A program made the translations under genes and the position numbers. Shown here piece after piece: positions 41,686 through 50,816 of a stretch of 50,816 nucleotides of DNA. The notes below the pieces were generated by a model. That model saw only the letters and a program-made list of their open reading frames with translations. It ran no database searches and was not told where the DNA came from. Numbering within the stretch: the first letter of the stretch is position 1; every line of letters begins with the position of its first letter. Source of the stretch: CAZLHO01 sp964559455 (GTDB lineage Bacteria; Krumholzibacteriota; Krumholzibacteriia; LZORAL124-64-63); contig CAZLHO010000017.1 of the NCBI GenBank assembly GCA_964559455.1, positions 1-50,816 of the forward strand, read 5' to 3'.

Positions 41686-43476
41686 CTAGAAGGGATAGCC
41701 GTCGGCTTCGACGGCCAGCGCCGCCAGCCGGTCGTGCAGCGCAGACCGCCGCAGCGGCTCGAACTTGGTCAGCCGCCGCAGCCCGCCGATCATCGTGCGC
41801 AGCTCGTCGCCCTCGAGGGTCTCGGCCAGCGCGTTGCGCCCCCAGTCGGCGACCCGGGCCATGGCGTCGCGCGTGGCCAGCGCCACGGCGTCGGCCATGC
41901 CGGCGGCGGCTTCCTCCCCGTCGCGGGCCGCCTTCTTGCGGGCCCGCAGCAGGCCGCTCTCGCAGGCGTAGGCGGCCATGATGATGTCGGCCACCTGGGC
42001 CAGGATCTCCTGCTCGTCCTTCAGGTCCTCGCCGTACTTCTGGGCGGCCAGGCCCAGGGTGGCCAGGGCCGTCTTCTTCATGTTCGCGATCAGCCCGGCC
42101 TCGACGTCCAGGAAGCCCGGCTCGGCGTCGTCGCCCAGCGAGGGCAGGGCCAGCAGCTCGTCGGCCACCTGCTTCGCGGCCGCCAGCACCGGCAGCTCGC
42201 CCTTCAGCGCCTTGCGCAGGATCATGCCCGGCACCAGCATGCGGTTGATCTCGTTGGTGCCTTCGAAGATGCGGTTGATGCGCTCGTCGCGGTACAGCCG
42301 CTCGAGAGGGTATTCCTGGCAGAAGCCGTAGCCGCCCAGCATCTGCAGGCCCTCCTCGGCGGCCAGGGCCATCGACTCGGTGCCGTAGACCTTGATCATC
42401 GAGCATTCGATCGAGAACTCCTCGACCTGGTGGATGCTCTTGAAGTCGTAGGCCGGGTCGTCCTTGGCCAGCGTCGCGATGGCGCGGTCCAGCAGGCCGG
42501 CGGTGCGGTAGACCATGCTCTCGGTCAGGAAGGTGCGGGCCACGACCTGGGCGATCTTGGCGCGGATCAGCGGGAACTCGCAGAGCGGCTTGCCGAACTG
42601 CTCGCGCTGCTTCACGTAGGGGACCGACGCCTCGAGGGCCAGCTTGCAGCCGCCCAGGCTGCTGGCGCCCAGCTTGAAGCGGCCCACGTTCAGGATGTTG
42701 AAGGCGATGACGTGGCCCCTGCCGATCTCGCCCAGCACGTTGGCCTTGGGCACGGGACAGTCCTCCAGGATGACCTGGCAGGTGCTGCTGCCCTTGATGC
42801 CCATCTTCTTCTCCTCGGGGCCGATGGTCACGCCCCCGAAGGCCTTCTCGACCAGGAAGGCGCTGAACTTCTCGCCGTCGACCTTGGCGAAGACGATGAA
42901 GAGGTCGGCGTAGCCGGCGTTGGTGATGTACTGCTTGGTGCCGTTGAGCAGGTAGTTCTCGCCGGCGGCGTCGAGCACGGCGGTGGTGCGGGCGGCCAGG
43001 GCGTCGCTGCCGCTGCCGGGCTCGGTCAGGGCGTAGGCCGCCAGGATGCCGCCGGTGGCCAGGCCGGGCAGGTACTTCTGCTTCTGCTCGGGGGTGCCGA
43101 AGTAGACGATGGGCAGGGTGCCGATGCCCGACTGGGCGCCGTGGGTGACGGCGAAGCTGCCGGCGCCGGCGATCACCTCGCTGACGATCATCACCGTGGC
43201 CTTGTCGGCGCCCATGCCGCCGAAGGCCTCGGGCACGTCGACCATCAGCAGGCCCATGGCCGCGGCCTCGCGCAGCAGGTCCGGGCCCATCGTGGTGTCG
43301 CCGGGGTACTCCAGCCGCTCGGCGTGGGGGACGATCTTCTGCGCGACGAAGTCGCGGGCCGCCTTCTCGATCATGCGGTGGTTCTCGTCGAAGTCCTCGG
43401 GCGTGAAGACGTCCTGAGGGTCGGCGGATTCGAGCAGGAACTGGCCGCCGGTGGGATAGCTGCGCTCTGCGCTCAT
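41686..43476 (-). CDS. fadE: Acyl-CoA dehydrogenase
   Basis: 596 aa FAD enzyme of the very-long-chain/FadE-like branch, which desaturates acyl-CoA to trans-2-enoyl-CoA. The family segments are in order: DVPEAFGGMG near 79, YALTEPGSGSDA near 147, KMGIKGSSTCQVIL, QFGKPLCEFPLIRAKIAQ, MLGGYGFCQEYPLERLYRD and RIFEGTNEINR, which carries the likely catalytic Glu. The extra 160-residue C-terminal helical part fits VLCAD-type enzymes. ATG at 43476 with GGAGG 5 nt upstream, 8 nt after fadA. This matches the order fadN-fadA-fadE known in Bacillus. Confidence 0.93.
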   Translation of the reverse strand: MSAERSYPTGGQFLLESADPQDVFTPEDFDENHRMIEKAARDFVAQKIVPHAERLEYPGDTTMGPDLLREAAAMGLLMVDVPEAFGGMGADKATVMIVSEVIAGAGSFAVTHGAQSGIGTLPIVYFGTPEQKQKYLPGLATGGILAAYALTEPGSGSDALAARTTAVLDAAGENYLLNGTKQYITNAGYADLFIVFAKVDGEKFSAFLVEKAFGGVTIGPEEKKMGIKGSSTCQVILEDCPVPKANVLGEIGRGHVIAFNILNVGRFKLGASSLGGCKLALEASVPYVKQREQFGKPLCEFPLIRAKIAQVVARTFLTESMVYRTAGLLDRAIATLAKDDPAYDFKSIHQVEEFSIECSMIKVYGTESMALAAEEGLQMLGGYGFCQEYPLERLYRDERINRIFEGTNEINRMLVPGMILRKALKGELPVLAAAKQVADELLALPSLGDDAEPGFLDVEAGLIANMKKTALATLGLAAQKYGEDLKDEQEILAQVADIIMAAYACESGLLRARKKAARDGEEAAAGMADAVALATRDAMARVADWGRNALAETLEGDELRTMIGGLRRLTKFEPLRRSALHDRLAALAVEADGYPF

Positions 43477-43484
43477 GAATCCTC

Positions 43485-44669
43485 CTAGAGACTCGTGAAG
43501 AGGCCCGCGGCCCCCATGCCCGTGCCGATGCACATGGTGACCAGGGCGTGCTTGCCCCGGCGCCGCTTCAGCTCGTGCAGGGCGGTGGCGGCGAGCTTGG
43601 CGCCGGTGCAGCCCAGCGGGTGGCCCAGGGCGATGGCGCCGCCGTTCGCGTTCAGGCGCGGGTCGTCGGGCGACAGGCCCAGGCGGCCCAGCACCGACAG
43701 GGACTGGGCGGCGAAGGCCTCGTTCAATTCGATCACGTCCATCTGGTCGAGCTTCAGCCCCGCGCGCTCCATGACCTTGGGCACGGCCGCGACCGGGCCG
43801 ACGCCCATGATCTCGGGGGGCACGCCGGCCACCGCGTAGGCGACGAAGCGGGCCAGGGGCTCCAGGCCCAGCTCGGCGGCGATCTCGGGCGTGGTCAGCA
43901 GCGCGGCCGCGGCGCCGTCGCTCATCTGGCTGCTGTTGCCGGCGGTGACGGTGCCGCCCTGCTTGAAGGCGGGCTTCAGCCTGCCCAGGGCCTCCAGCGA
44001 GGTGTCGGCCCGCGGGCCCTCGTCCGCGTCCAGGGTGAACTCGGTCACCACCGGCGCGCCGTCGGGGCCGGGGCGCGCGATCGACGTGGCCACCGGCACC
44101 AGCTCGTCGGCGAAGGCGCCGTTCTTGGCCGCGGCCACCGCCTTCATGTGGCTGGCCAGGGCGAAGCGGTCCTGGGCCTCGCGGTCGATGCCGTCCTCGA
44201 CGGCCAGGCGCTCGGCGGTCAGGCCCATGCCCAGGAACGTGGCCGGGTATTCGCGCATCAGCGAGGGGTTGGGCATGTAGCGCAGGCCGCCCATCGGGAT
44301 CAGGGTCATCGACTCGACGCCGCCGGCGATCACCACGTCGCACTGGCCGGTGGCGATCTCCATGGCGCCGATGTTGATGGTCTCGAGGCCCGACGAGCAG
44401 AAGCGGTTGACGGTCATGCCCGGCACGCCGTCGGGCAGGCCGGCCAGCAGGGCCACGTTGCGGCCCACGTTCATGCCCTGCTCGGCCTCGGGCATGGCGC
44501 AGCCCAGGATCACGTCGCCCACGCGGGCGGGATCCAGCTTCGGGGCGTCGGCCAGCAGGGCGCGGATCACCGCCGCGCCCAGGTCGTCGGGGCGGGTCTG
44601 GGCGAAGGAGCCCTTCAGGGCCCGGCCCACGGGGGTGCGCTTGGCCAGGGCGACGACGACTTCCCGCAT
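43485..44669 (-). CDS. fadA: Acetyl-CoA acyltransferase (3-ketoacyl-CoA thiolase)
   Basis: 394 aa, the usual thiolase length. It cleaves 3-ketoacyl-CoA with CoA to acetyl-CoA and a shortened acyl-CoA. Catalytic residues are C91 (NRFCSSGLETI), H350 (GHPLGCTGA) and C380 (CIGTGMGAAG), and NEAFAAQ is present. ATG at 44669 with AGGAGGAAC upstream, 10 nt after the fadN stop. Confidence 0.95.
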   Translation of the reverse strand: MREVVVALAKRTPVGRALKGSFAQTRPDDLGAAVIRALLADAPKLDPARVGDVILGCAMPEAEQGMNVGRNVALLAGLPDGVPGMTVNRFCSSGLETINIGAMEIATGQCDVVIAGGVESMTLIPMGGLRYMPNPSLMREYPATFLGMGLTAERLAVEDGIDREAQDRFALASHMKAVAAAKNGAFADELVPVATSIARPGPDGAPVVTEFTLDADEGPRADTSLEALGRLKPAFKQGGTVTAGNSSQMSDGAAAALLTTPEIAAELGLEPLARFVAYAVAGVPPEIMGVGPVAAVPKVMERAGLKLDQMDVIELNEAFAAQSLSVLGRLGLSPDDPRLNANGGAIALGHPLGCTGAKLAATALHELKRRRGKHALVTMCIGTGMGAAGLFTSL

Positions 44670-44679
44670 GGCGTTCCTC

Positions 44680-47079
<2,400 letters not shown>

Positions 47080-47107
47080 GGCGCCTCCCGGGACGAGAAG
47101 GGCTGTA

Positions 47108-47123
47108 GTGAACGATCGTTCAC
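47108..47123. promoter_or_regulatory. Perfect palindrome GTGAACGATCGTTCAC, likely TetR/FadR operator
   Basis: A 16-bp perfect palindrome that begins directly downstream of the fadN -10 box, in the gap between fadN and the divergent tetR gene. Its position and symmetry are those expected for repression relieved by an acyl-CoA. Confidence 0.75.
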
Positions 47124-47153
47124 ATCCTACCCCAGGAAACCGGGGGGTGTCAA
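47124..47153 (-). promoter_or_regulatory. Promoter of the fadNAE operon
   Basis: On the minus strand TTGACA (47148-47153) and TAGGAT (47124-47129) are 18 bp apart. The TTGACA is perfect consensus and the palindrome abuts the -10. Confidence 0.75.
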
Positions 47154-47246
47154 TCTCCTTCGCATAGGTGTATGATGGCCGGCACGTTCAGAAACCGCAT
47201 GTCGCCCCGTGCGGTCCCCGCCAACTTATGCCTCCGAGGACGATCC

Positions 47247-47834
47247 ATGGAAGACGCGAAGAAGGTCGAGAAGCGCGAACGCATCCTGGACGCCGCGGTC
47301 ACCGAGATCGCCGCCCACGGCTACTACAACACGACGGTGGCCATGATCGCCCGCCGGGCCGGCGTGGCCGACGGCACCATCTACCTCTATTTCGAGAGCA
47401 AGCAGGCCATCCTGGTGGCGATCTTCGAGCGCGCCGTGGGCCGCCTGCTGGTGCTGGGCCGGCGCAGCATCTCGGGCCAGCCCGGGGCCGCGGACCGCCT
47501 GCGGCGGGTCGTGGAGCTGCACCTGGACCTGGTGGGCCGCGACCGCGACCTGGCCGTCATCTACCAGATCGAGCTGCGCCACAACCTGCACTTCCTGGAG
47601 ATCTTCTCGCAGACCCGCATCCGGGAGTACCTGCAGATCATCACCGAGATCATCGCGCAGGGGCAGGCCGAGGGCGTCTTCCGGCGCGATCTGGAGCCGC
47701 TGCTGGCCGCCAAGGCCGTCTTCGGCGTGCTGGACGAGATGGTCACCGACTGGGTGCTGGCCCGCCGCGAGACTCCGCTGAACGCCCGGGCCGGCGAGGT
47801 CGTCGACCTGGTCATGGCCATGGTGGCCGTGTGA
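47247..47834 (+). CDS. fadR: TetR-family regulator of fatty acid degradation (FadR/YsiA-like)
   Basis: 195 aa, equal in length to Bacillus subtilis FadR (YsiA). The HTH (about 10-56) is RERILDAAVTEIAAHGYYNT and ARRAGVADGTIYLYFESKQ, and the ligand domain has VIYQIELRHNLHFLEIF and FGVLDEMVTDWVL, close to FadR. It should repress fadNAE until long-chain acyl-CoA binds. The ATG at 47247 has GAGGA 8 nt upstream; an earlier in-frame ATG at 47172 gives an unrelated N-terminal tail. Its stop overlaps the photolyase start by one base (TGATG), so the regulator and photolyase are translationally coupled. Confidence 0.88.
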   Translation: MEDAKKVEKRERILDAAVTEIAAHGYYNTTVAMIARRAGVADGTIYLYFESKQAILVAIFERAVGRLLVLGRRSISGQPGAADRLRRVVELHLDLVGRDRDLAVIYQIELRHNLHFLEIFSQTRIREYLQIITEIIAQGQAEGVFRRDLEPLLAAKAVFGVLDEMVTDWVLARRETPLNARAGEVVDLVMAMVAV

Positions 47835-49225
47835 TGGACGGGCGCGTCGACCCCGGCCGCGTGACCGTCCTGCGCGACGGACCGCCCGGCCCGGGGCCGG
47901 TGCTGTACTGGATGCGCCGCGACCAGCGCGCCCGCGACAACTGGGCCCTGCTGCACGCCCAGGACCTGGCCCTCGCCCTGGGCCGGCCCCTGGGCGTCTT
48001 CTTCTGCTTGGCGCCGGGCTACCTGGGCGCCACCCGCCGCGCCTACGACTTCATGCTGAAGGGCCTGCGCCAGACGGCCGCCGACCTGGCCGCCAAGGGC
48101 GTGCCCTTCTTCCTGCCGGCGGGCGAGCCCGGGCCCACGGCCGTGCGCTTCGCGCGCAAGATGAAGGCGGCGCGGGTGGTCTGCGACTTCTCGCCGCTGC
48201 GCCCGCCCCTGGACTGGACGCGGATCTTCCTGTCGGGCACGACCCTGCCGGTGGACGAGGTCGACGCCCACAACGTCGCGCCCTGCCGTTTCGTGTCGCC
48301 GAAGCAGGAGTTCGCCGCCTACACGATCCGGCCGAAGATCCGGCGCCTGCTGACGCGCTTCCTGGTCGACTTCCCGAAGCTGCGCAAGCATCCCCACGCC
48401 TGGCCAAAAGCCGGATCCGAAGCGGCGCCGACGATCGACTGGCGCAAGGTCGAGGCGGGGCTGAAGTGCGACGCGTCGGTGGGGCCGTCGCCGATGGTCC
48501 GGCCGGGGCCGCGGGCCGCCGAGAAGACGCTGGCGACCTTCGTCGGCGACCGGCTGGACCGCTACGACACCGCCCGCAACGACCCCAACCTGGGCGGGCA
48601 GAGCGGCCTGTCGCCCTACTTCCACTTCGGGCAGCTGGCGCCGCAGCGGGCGGCCCTGGCCGCGGCGCAGAGCGGGGCGGCGCCGGACTCGGTGGCGGCG
48701 TTCAGCGAGGAGCTGATCGTCCGCCGCGAGCTGTCGGACAACTTCTGCCTGCACAACCCGCGCTACGACAGCGTCGAGGGCTTCCCGCTCTGGGCCCGCA
48801 GGACCCTGGACGAGCACCGCGGCGACCCGCGCGAGCACCTGTACACGCCCGAGCAGTTCGAGCACGCGCAGACCCACGACCCGCTGTGGAACGCCGCCCA
48901 GCGCGAGATGACGCTGACCGGGAAGATGCACGGCTACCTTCGCATGTACTGGGCCAAGAAGATCCTGGAGTGGTCGCCGGCGCCGGAAGAAGCGCTGGCC
49001 GAGGCCCTGCGCCTGAACGACAGGTACGAGCTGGACGGCCGCGATCCCAACGGCTACGCGGGCGTCGCGTGGAGCATCGGCGGCGTGCACGACCGGGCCT
49101 GGGGCGAGCGGCCGGTCTTCGGCAAGATCAGGTACATGAACGACAAGGGCTGCCGGCGGAAGTTCAAGGTCGACCAGTACGTCAACGCCGTGCGACACCT
49201 CGAGGAAAGGCGTGAACGTGCGTGA
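47834..49225 (+). CDS. phr: Class II CPD photolyase
   Basis: 463 aa flavoprotein that splits cyclobutane pyrimidine dimers with light. Class II hallmarks are YWMRRDQRARDNWALLHA near 25-42, GGQSGLSPYFHFGQLAPQR, EELIVRRELSDNFC, WNAAQREMTLTGKMHGYLRM (a substrate/FAD site segment), YWAKKILEW, DPNGYAGVAWSIGGVHDRAW and GKIRYMN. The start ATG at 47834 shares its A with the tetR stop. It overlaps the next gene by 14 nt. Confidence 0.95.
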   Translation: MDGRVDPGRVTVLRDGPPGPGPVLYWMRRDQRARDNWALLHAQDLALALGRPLGVFFCLAPGYLGATRRAYDFMLKGLRQTAADLAAKGVPFFLPAGEPGPTAVRFARKMKAARVVCDFSPLRPPLDWTRIFLSGTTLPVDEVDAHNVAPCRFVSPKQEFAAYTIRPKIRRLLTRFLVDFPKLRKHPHAWPKAGSEAAPTIDWRKVEAGLKCDASVGPSPMVRPGPRAAEKTLATFVGDRLDRYDTARNDPNLGGQSGLSPYFHFGQLAPQRAALAAAQSGAAPDSVAAFSEELIVRRELSDNFCLHNPRYDSVEGFPLWARRTLDEHRGDPREHLYTPEQFEHAQTHDPLWNAAQREMTLTGKMHGYLRMYWAKKILEWSPAPEEALAEALRLNDRYELDGRDPNGYAGVAWSIGGVHDRAWGERPVFGKIRYMNDKGCRRKFKVDQYVNAVRHLEERRERA

Positions 49226-49673
49226 ACACATCCTGAAGCGCGAATTGACCGTGCCCCGGCCCCTGAAGGAGGTCTTCGCCTTCTTCGACCGGCCCGAGAA
49301 CCTGGGCGCGCTCACGCCCCCGGACATGGGCTTCCGCATCCTGACCCCGCCGCCGCTGGAGATGCGCCGCGACGCGGTGGTCGACTACATCGTCACGGTG
49401 TCGGGGCTGCCGGTGCGCTGGACGACGCTGATCACCGACTACGACCCGCCGCACCGGTTCGTCGACCTGCAGCTGCGCGGGCCCTACGCCTGGTGGCACC
49501 ACACCCACGAATTCGAGGCGCTGGCCGGCGGGACGGTGATCCGCGACACCGTGCGCTACGGCATGCCCTTCGGGCCGCTGGGCGAGCTGGCGCACGCGCT
49601 GGCCGTGCAAGGGCGGCTGCAGAGGATCTTCGCCTTCCGCGATCGGGTGATCCGCGCTAAGTTTACCGATTGA
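49212..49673 (+). CDS. SRPBCC-family (START-like) ligand-binding protein
   Basis: 153 aa single-domain protein. The beginning LKRELTVPRPLKEVFAFFDR, the middle GLPVRWTTLITDYDPPHRF and the end GELAHALAVQGRLQRIFAFR show the polyketide-cyclase/SRPBCC fold with its hydrophobic cavity. Small SRPBCC genes are often found beside photolyases, but the ligand is unknown. Start is GTG at 49212, inside phr (14-nt overlap), with AGGAAAGG just before it; a GTG at 49218 is the alternative. It is probably co-translated with phr. Confidence 0.8.
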   Translation: MNVREHILKRELTVPRPLKEVFAFFDRPENLGALTPPDMGFRILTPPPLEMRRDAVVDYIVTVSGLPVRWTTLITDYDPPHRFVDLQLRGPYAWWHHTHEFEALAGGTVIRDTVRYGMPFGPLGELAHALAVQGRLQRIFAFRDRVIRAKFTD

Positions 49674-49701
49674 AAGACCTTGCCCCTGACAGGAGACCGC
49701 C

Positions 49702-50814
49702 ATGAGCCGCAAATCCACCCCCGAGACCGACGTCGCCCCCCGTCCCACGTCCCGCGATCTGGACGGACCGCGCCGCGAGCCCGTGCCCCGCGGCGAGGGC
49801 GCCCCGGACGCGGACCTGCGGCCCTTCGGCGCCCCGGATGAACCGGCCGGCGCGCCGCTGATCAAGGTGGGCATCAGCGCCTGCCTGCTGGGCCGCAAGG
49901 TGCGCTACGACGGCGGCCACAAGCACAGCGGCTTCATCACCCAGATCCTGGGCGACCACTTCCGCTTCACGCCGGTCTGCCCCGAACTCGAGGTGGGCAT
50001 GGGCGTGCCCCGCGACACCCTGAGCCTGCAGGGCGACCCCGAGGACCCGCGCCTGATCGTGACCAAGACCGGCGAGGACTGGACCGCGCGCATGAAGAAG
50101 TGGTCGCGCGAGCGGCTGCGCGGCCTGGCCGACCAGGACCTGTGCGGCTTCCTGCTGAAGAAGGACTCGCCGAGCTGCGGCATGGAGCGCGTGAAGGTGA
50201 TGAGCGACAAGGGCATGCCCGAGAAGAAGGGCGTCGGCGTCTTCGCCGCGGCGTTGCTGGCCGCGTTCCCCCACCTGCCGATCGAGGAGGAGGGGCGCCT
50301 GAACGACCCGGCGCTGCGCGAGAACTTCATCGAGCGGGTCTTCGCCTACCGGCGGGTGAAGGACCTCTTCGCCGGCCGCTGGTCGCGCGGGGCGGTCGTT
50401 GCGTTCCACGCCGCCCACAAGTACCAGATCCTGGCCCACAGCCCCGGGCACTACAAGTCGATGGGGCAGCTGGTGGCGGCGGTGAAGAAGCACAAGCCGG
50501 CCGAGTTCCGCGACCGCTACACCGCCGCGCTGATGGAGGCCCTGGCGGTGAAGGCGACGGTCCGCAAGAACGTGAACGTGCAGCAGCACATCATGGGCTA
50601 CCTGAAGGACGTGCTGGGGGAGGCCGAGCGGGCGGACCTGCGCGCGGTGATCGAGGACTATCGCGCGGGGCTGGTGCCGCTGGTGGTGCCGGTGACGCTG
50701 CTGCGGCATCACGTGGCGGTGCGCGGGGAGGATGTGCGGGGCGTGGAGTGGGTGCGGGATCAGACCTATTTGAGGCCGCATCCGAAGGAGTTGATGTTGA
50801 GGAATCATGGGTAG
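49702..50814 (+). CDS. DUF523-DUF1722 fusion (YbgA-like)
   Basis: 370 aa, complete. After a charged 50-residue N-terminal extension comes a DUF523 domain (about 53-200): ISACLLGRKVRYDGGHK with C61, FTPVCPELEVGMGVPR and KKDSPSCGMERV. DUF523 proteins of the TudS type bind an iron-sulfur cluster and remove sulfur from 2-thiouracil. The DUF1722 domain follows (about 235-355): FAYRRVKDLF, FHAAHKYQILAHSPGHYKSM and VNVQQHIMGYLKDVL. E. coli YbgA contains DUF1722 and is encoded next to phr, so the photolyase neighbourhood is conserved in kind. ATG at 49702 with AGGAGA 6 nt upstream. Confidence 0.88.
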   Translation: MSRKSTPETDVAPRPTSRDLDGPRREPVPRGEGAPDADLRPFGAPDEPAGAPLIKVGISACLLGRKVRYDGGHKHSGFITQILGDHFRFTPVCPELEVGMGVPRDTLSLQGDPEDPRLIVTKTGEDWTARMKKWSRERLRGLADQDLCGFLLKKDSPSCGMERVKVMSDKGMPEKKGVGVFAAALLAAFPHLPIEEEGRLNDPALRENFIERVFAYRRVKDLFAGRWSRGAVVAFHAAHKYQILAHSPGHYKSMGQLVAAVKKHKPAEFRDRYTAALMEALAVKATVRKNVNVQQHIMGYLKDVLGEAERADLRAVIEDYRAGLVPLVVPVTLLRHHVAVRGEDVRGVEWVRDQTYLRPHPKELMLRNHG

Positions 50815-50816
50815 GG

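Overview
The window is a GC-rich (about 70 percent) bacterial chromosome fragment, probably metagenomic, because a 10-N scaffold gap interrupts one gene. No rRNA, tRNA, CRISPR array, insertion sequence or phage gene was seen. Four large secreted proteins end in a FlgD-like C-terminal domain with the YPNP/NPFNP signature. Together with gingipain-type peptidases, kinase/beta-propeller fusions and outer-membrane barrels, this points to a Gram-negative bacterium of the FCB superphylum (Krumholzibacteriota- or Eisenbacteria-like). This placement is inference; no marker gene settles it.

Layout. 0-2.1 kb: gatE followed by the start of gatD (minus strand), an archaeal-type Glu-tRNA(Gln) amidotransferase pair, divergent from rex (redox repressor). 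3.1-6.5 kb (minus): a sodium:solute symporter, a SPOR-domain protein and fabH. 6.6-10.7 kb (plus): a tight four-gene run of HAD phosphatase, a shortened YgfK-like iron-sulfur protein, a glutaredoxin-like protein and a secreted Ntn hydrolase. 10.7-23.1 kb: two secreted proteins with C-terminal FlgD-like domains flank a signalling block. That block holds a Ser/Thr kinase with beta-propeller (broken by the assembly gap), an FHA-GAF-PP2C phosphatase, an unknown membrane-anchored protein and a winged-helix/propeller protein.

23.2-33.1 kb is a metal (very likely zinc) homeostasis island. On the minus strand, zur-znuA-znuC-znuB overlap one another and are followed by an SO_0444-type efflux permease. 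Divergently on the plus strand lie porin 1, binding protein 1, a small His/Cys-rich protein, porin 2, binding protein 2 and a second ABC permease without its own ATPase. Both promoters of the divergent intergenic region carry the same 15-bp inverted repeat (TGCAAYTCCATTGCA) between -35 and -10, the best candidate for the Zur operator.

33.2-41.6 kb: two paralogous Cys-rich secreted proteins, then a C25 gingipain-like peptidase and an M14 carboxypeptidase, both with C-terminal sorting-type domains. 41.7-47.1 kb (minus): a fadN-fadA-fadE beta-oxidation operon. A perfect 16-bp palindrome separates it from a divergent TetR/FadR-like regulator, which is translationally coupled to a class II photolyase, an SRPBCC protein and a DUF523-DUF1722 protein.

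Most striking: archaeal-type GatDE in a bacterial context; the zinc island with its duplicated porin/binding-protein modules and shared operator; a YgfK homologue without its central flavin domain; and an intrinsic terminator in the leader of the kinase gene.
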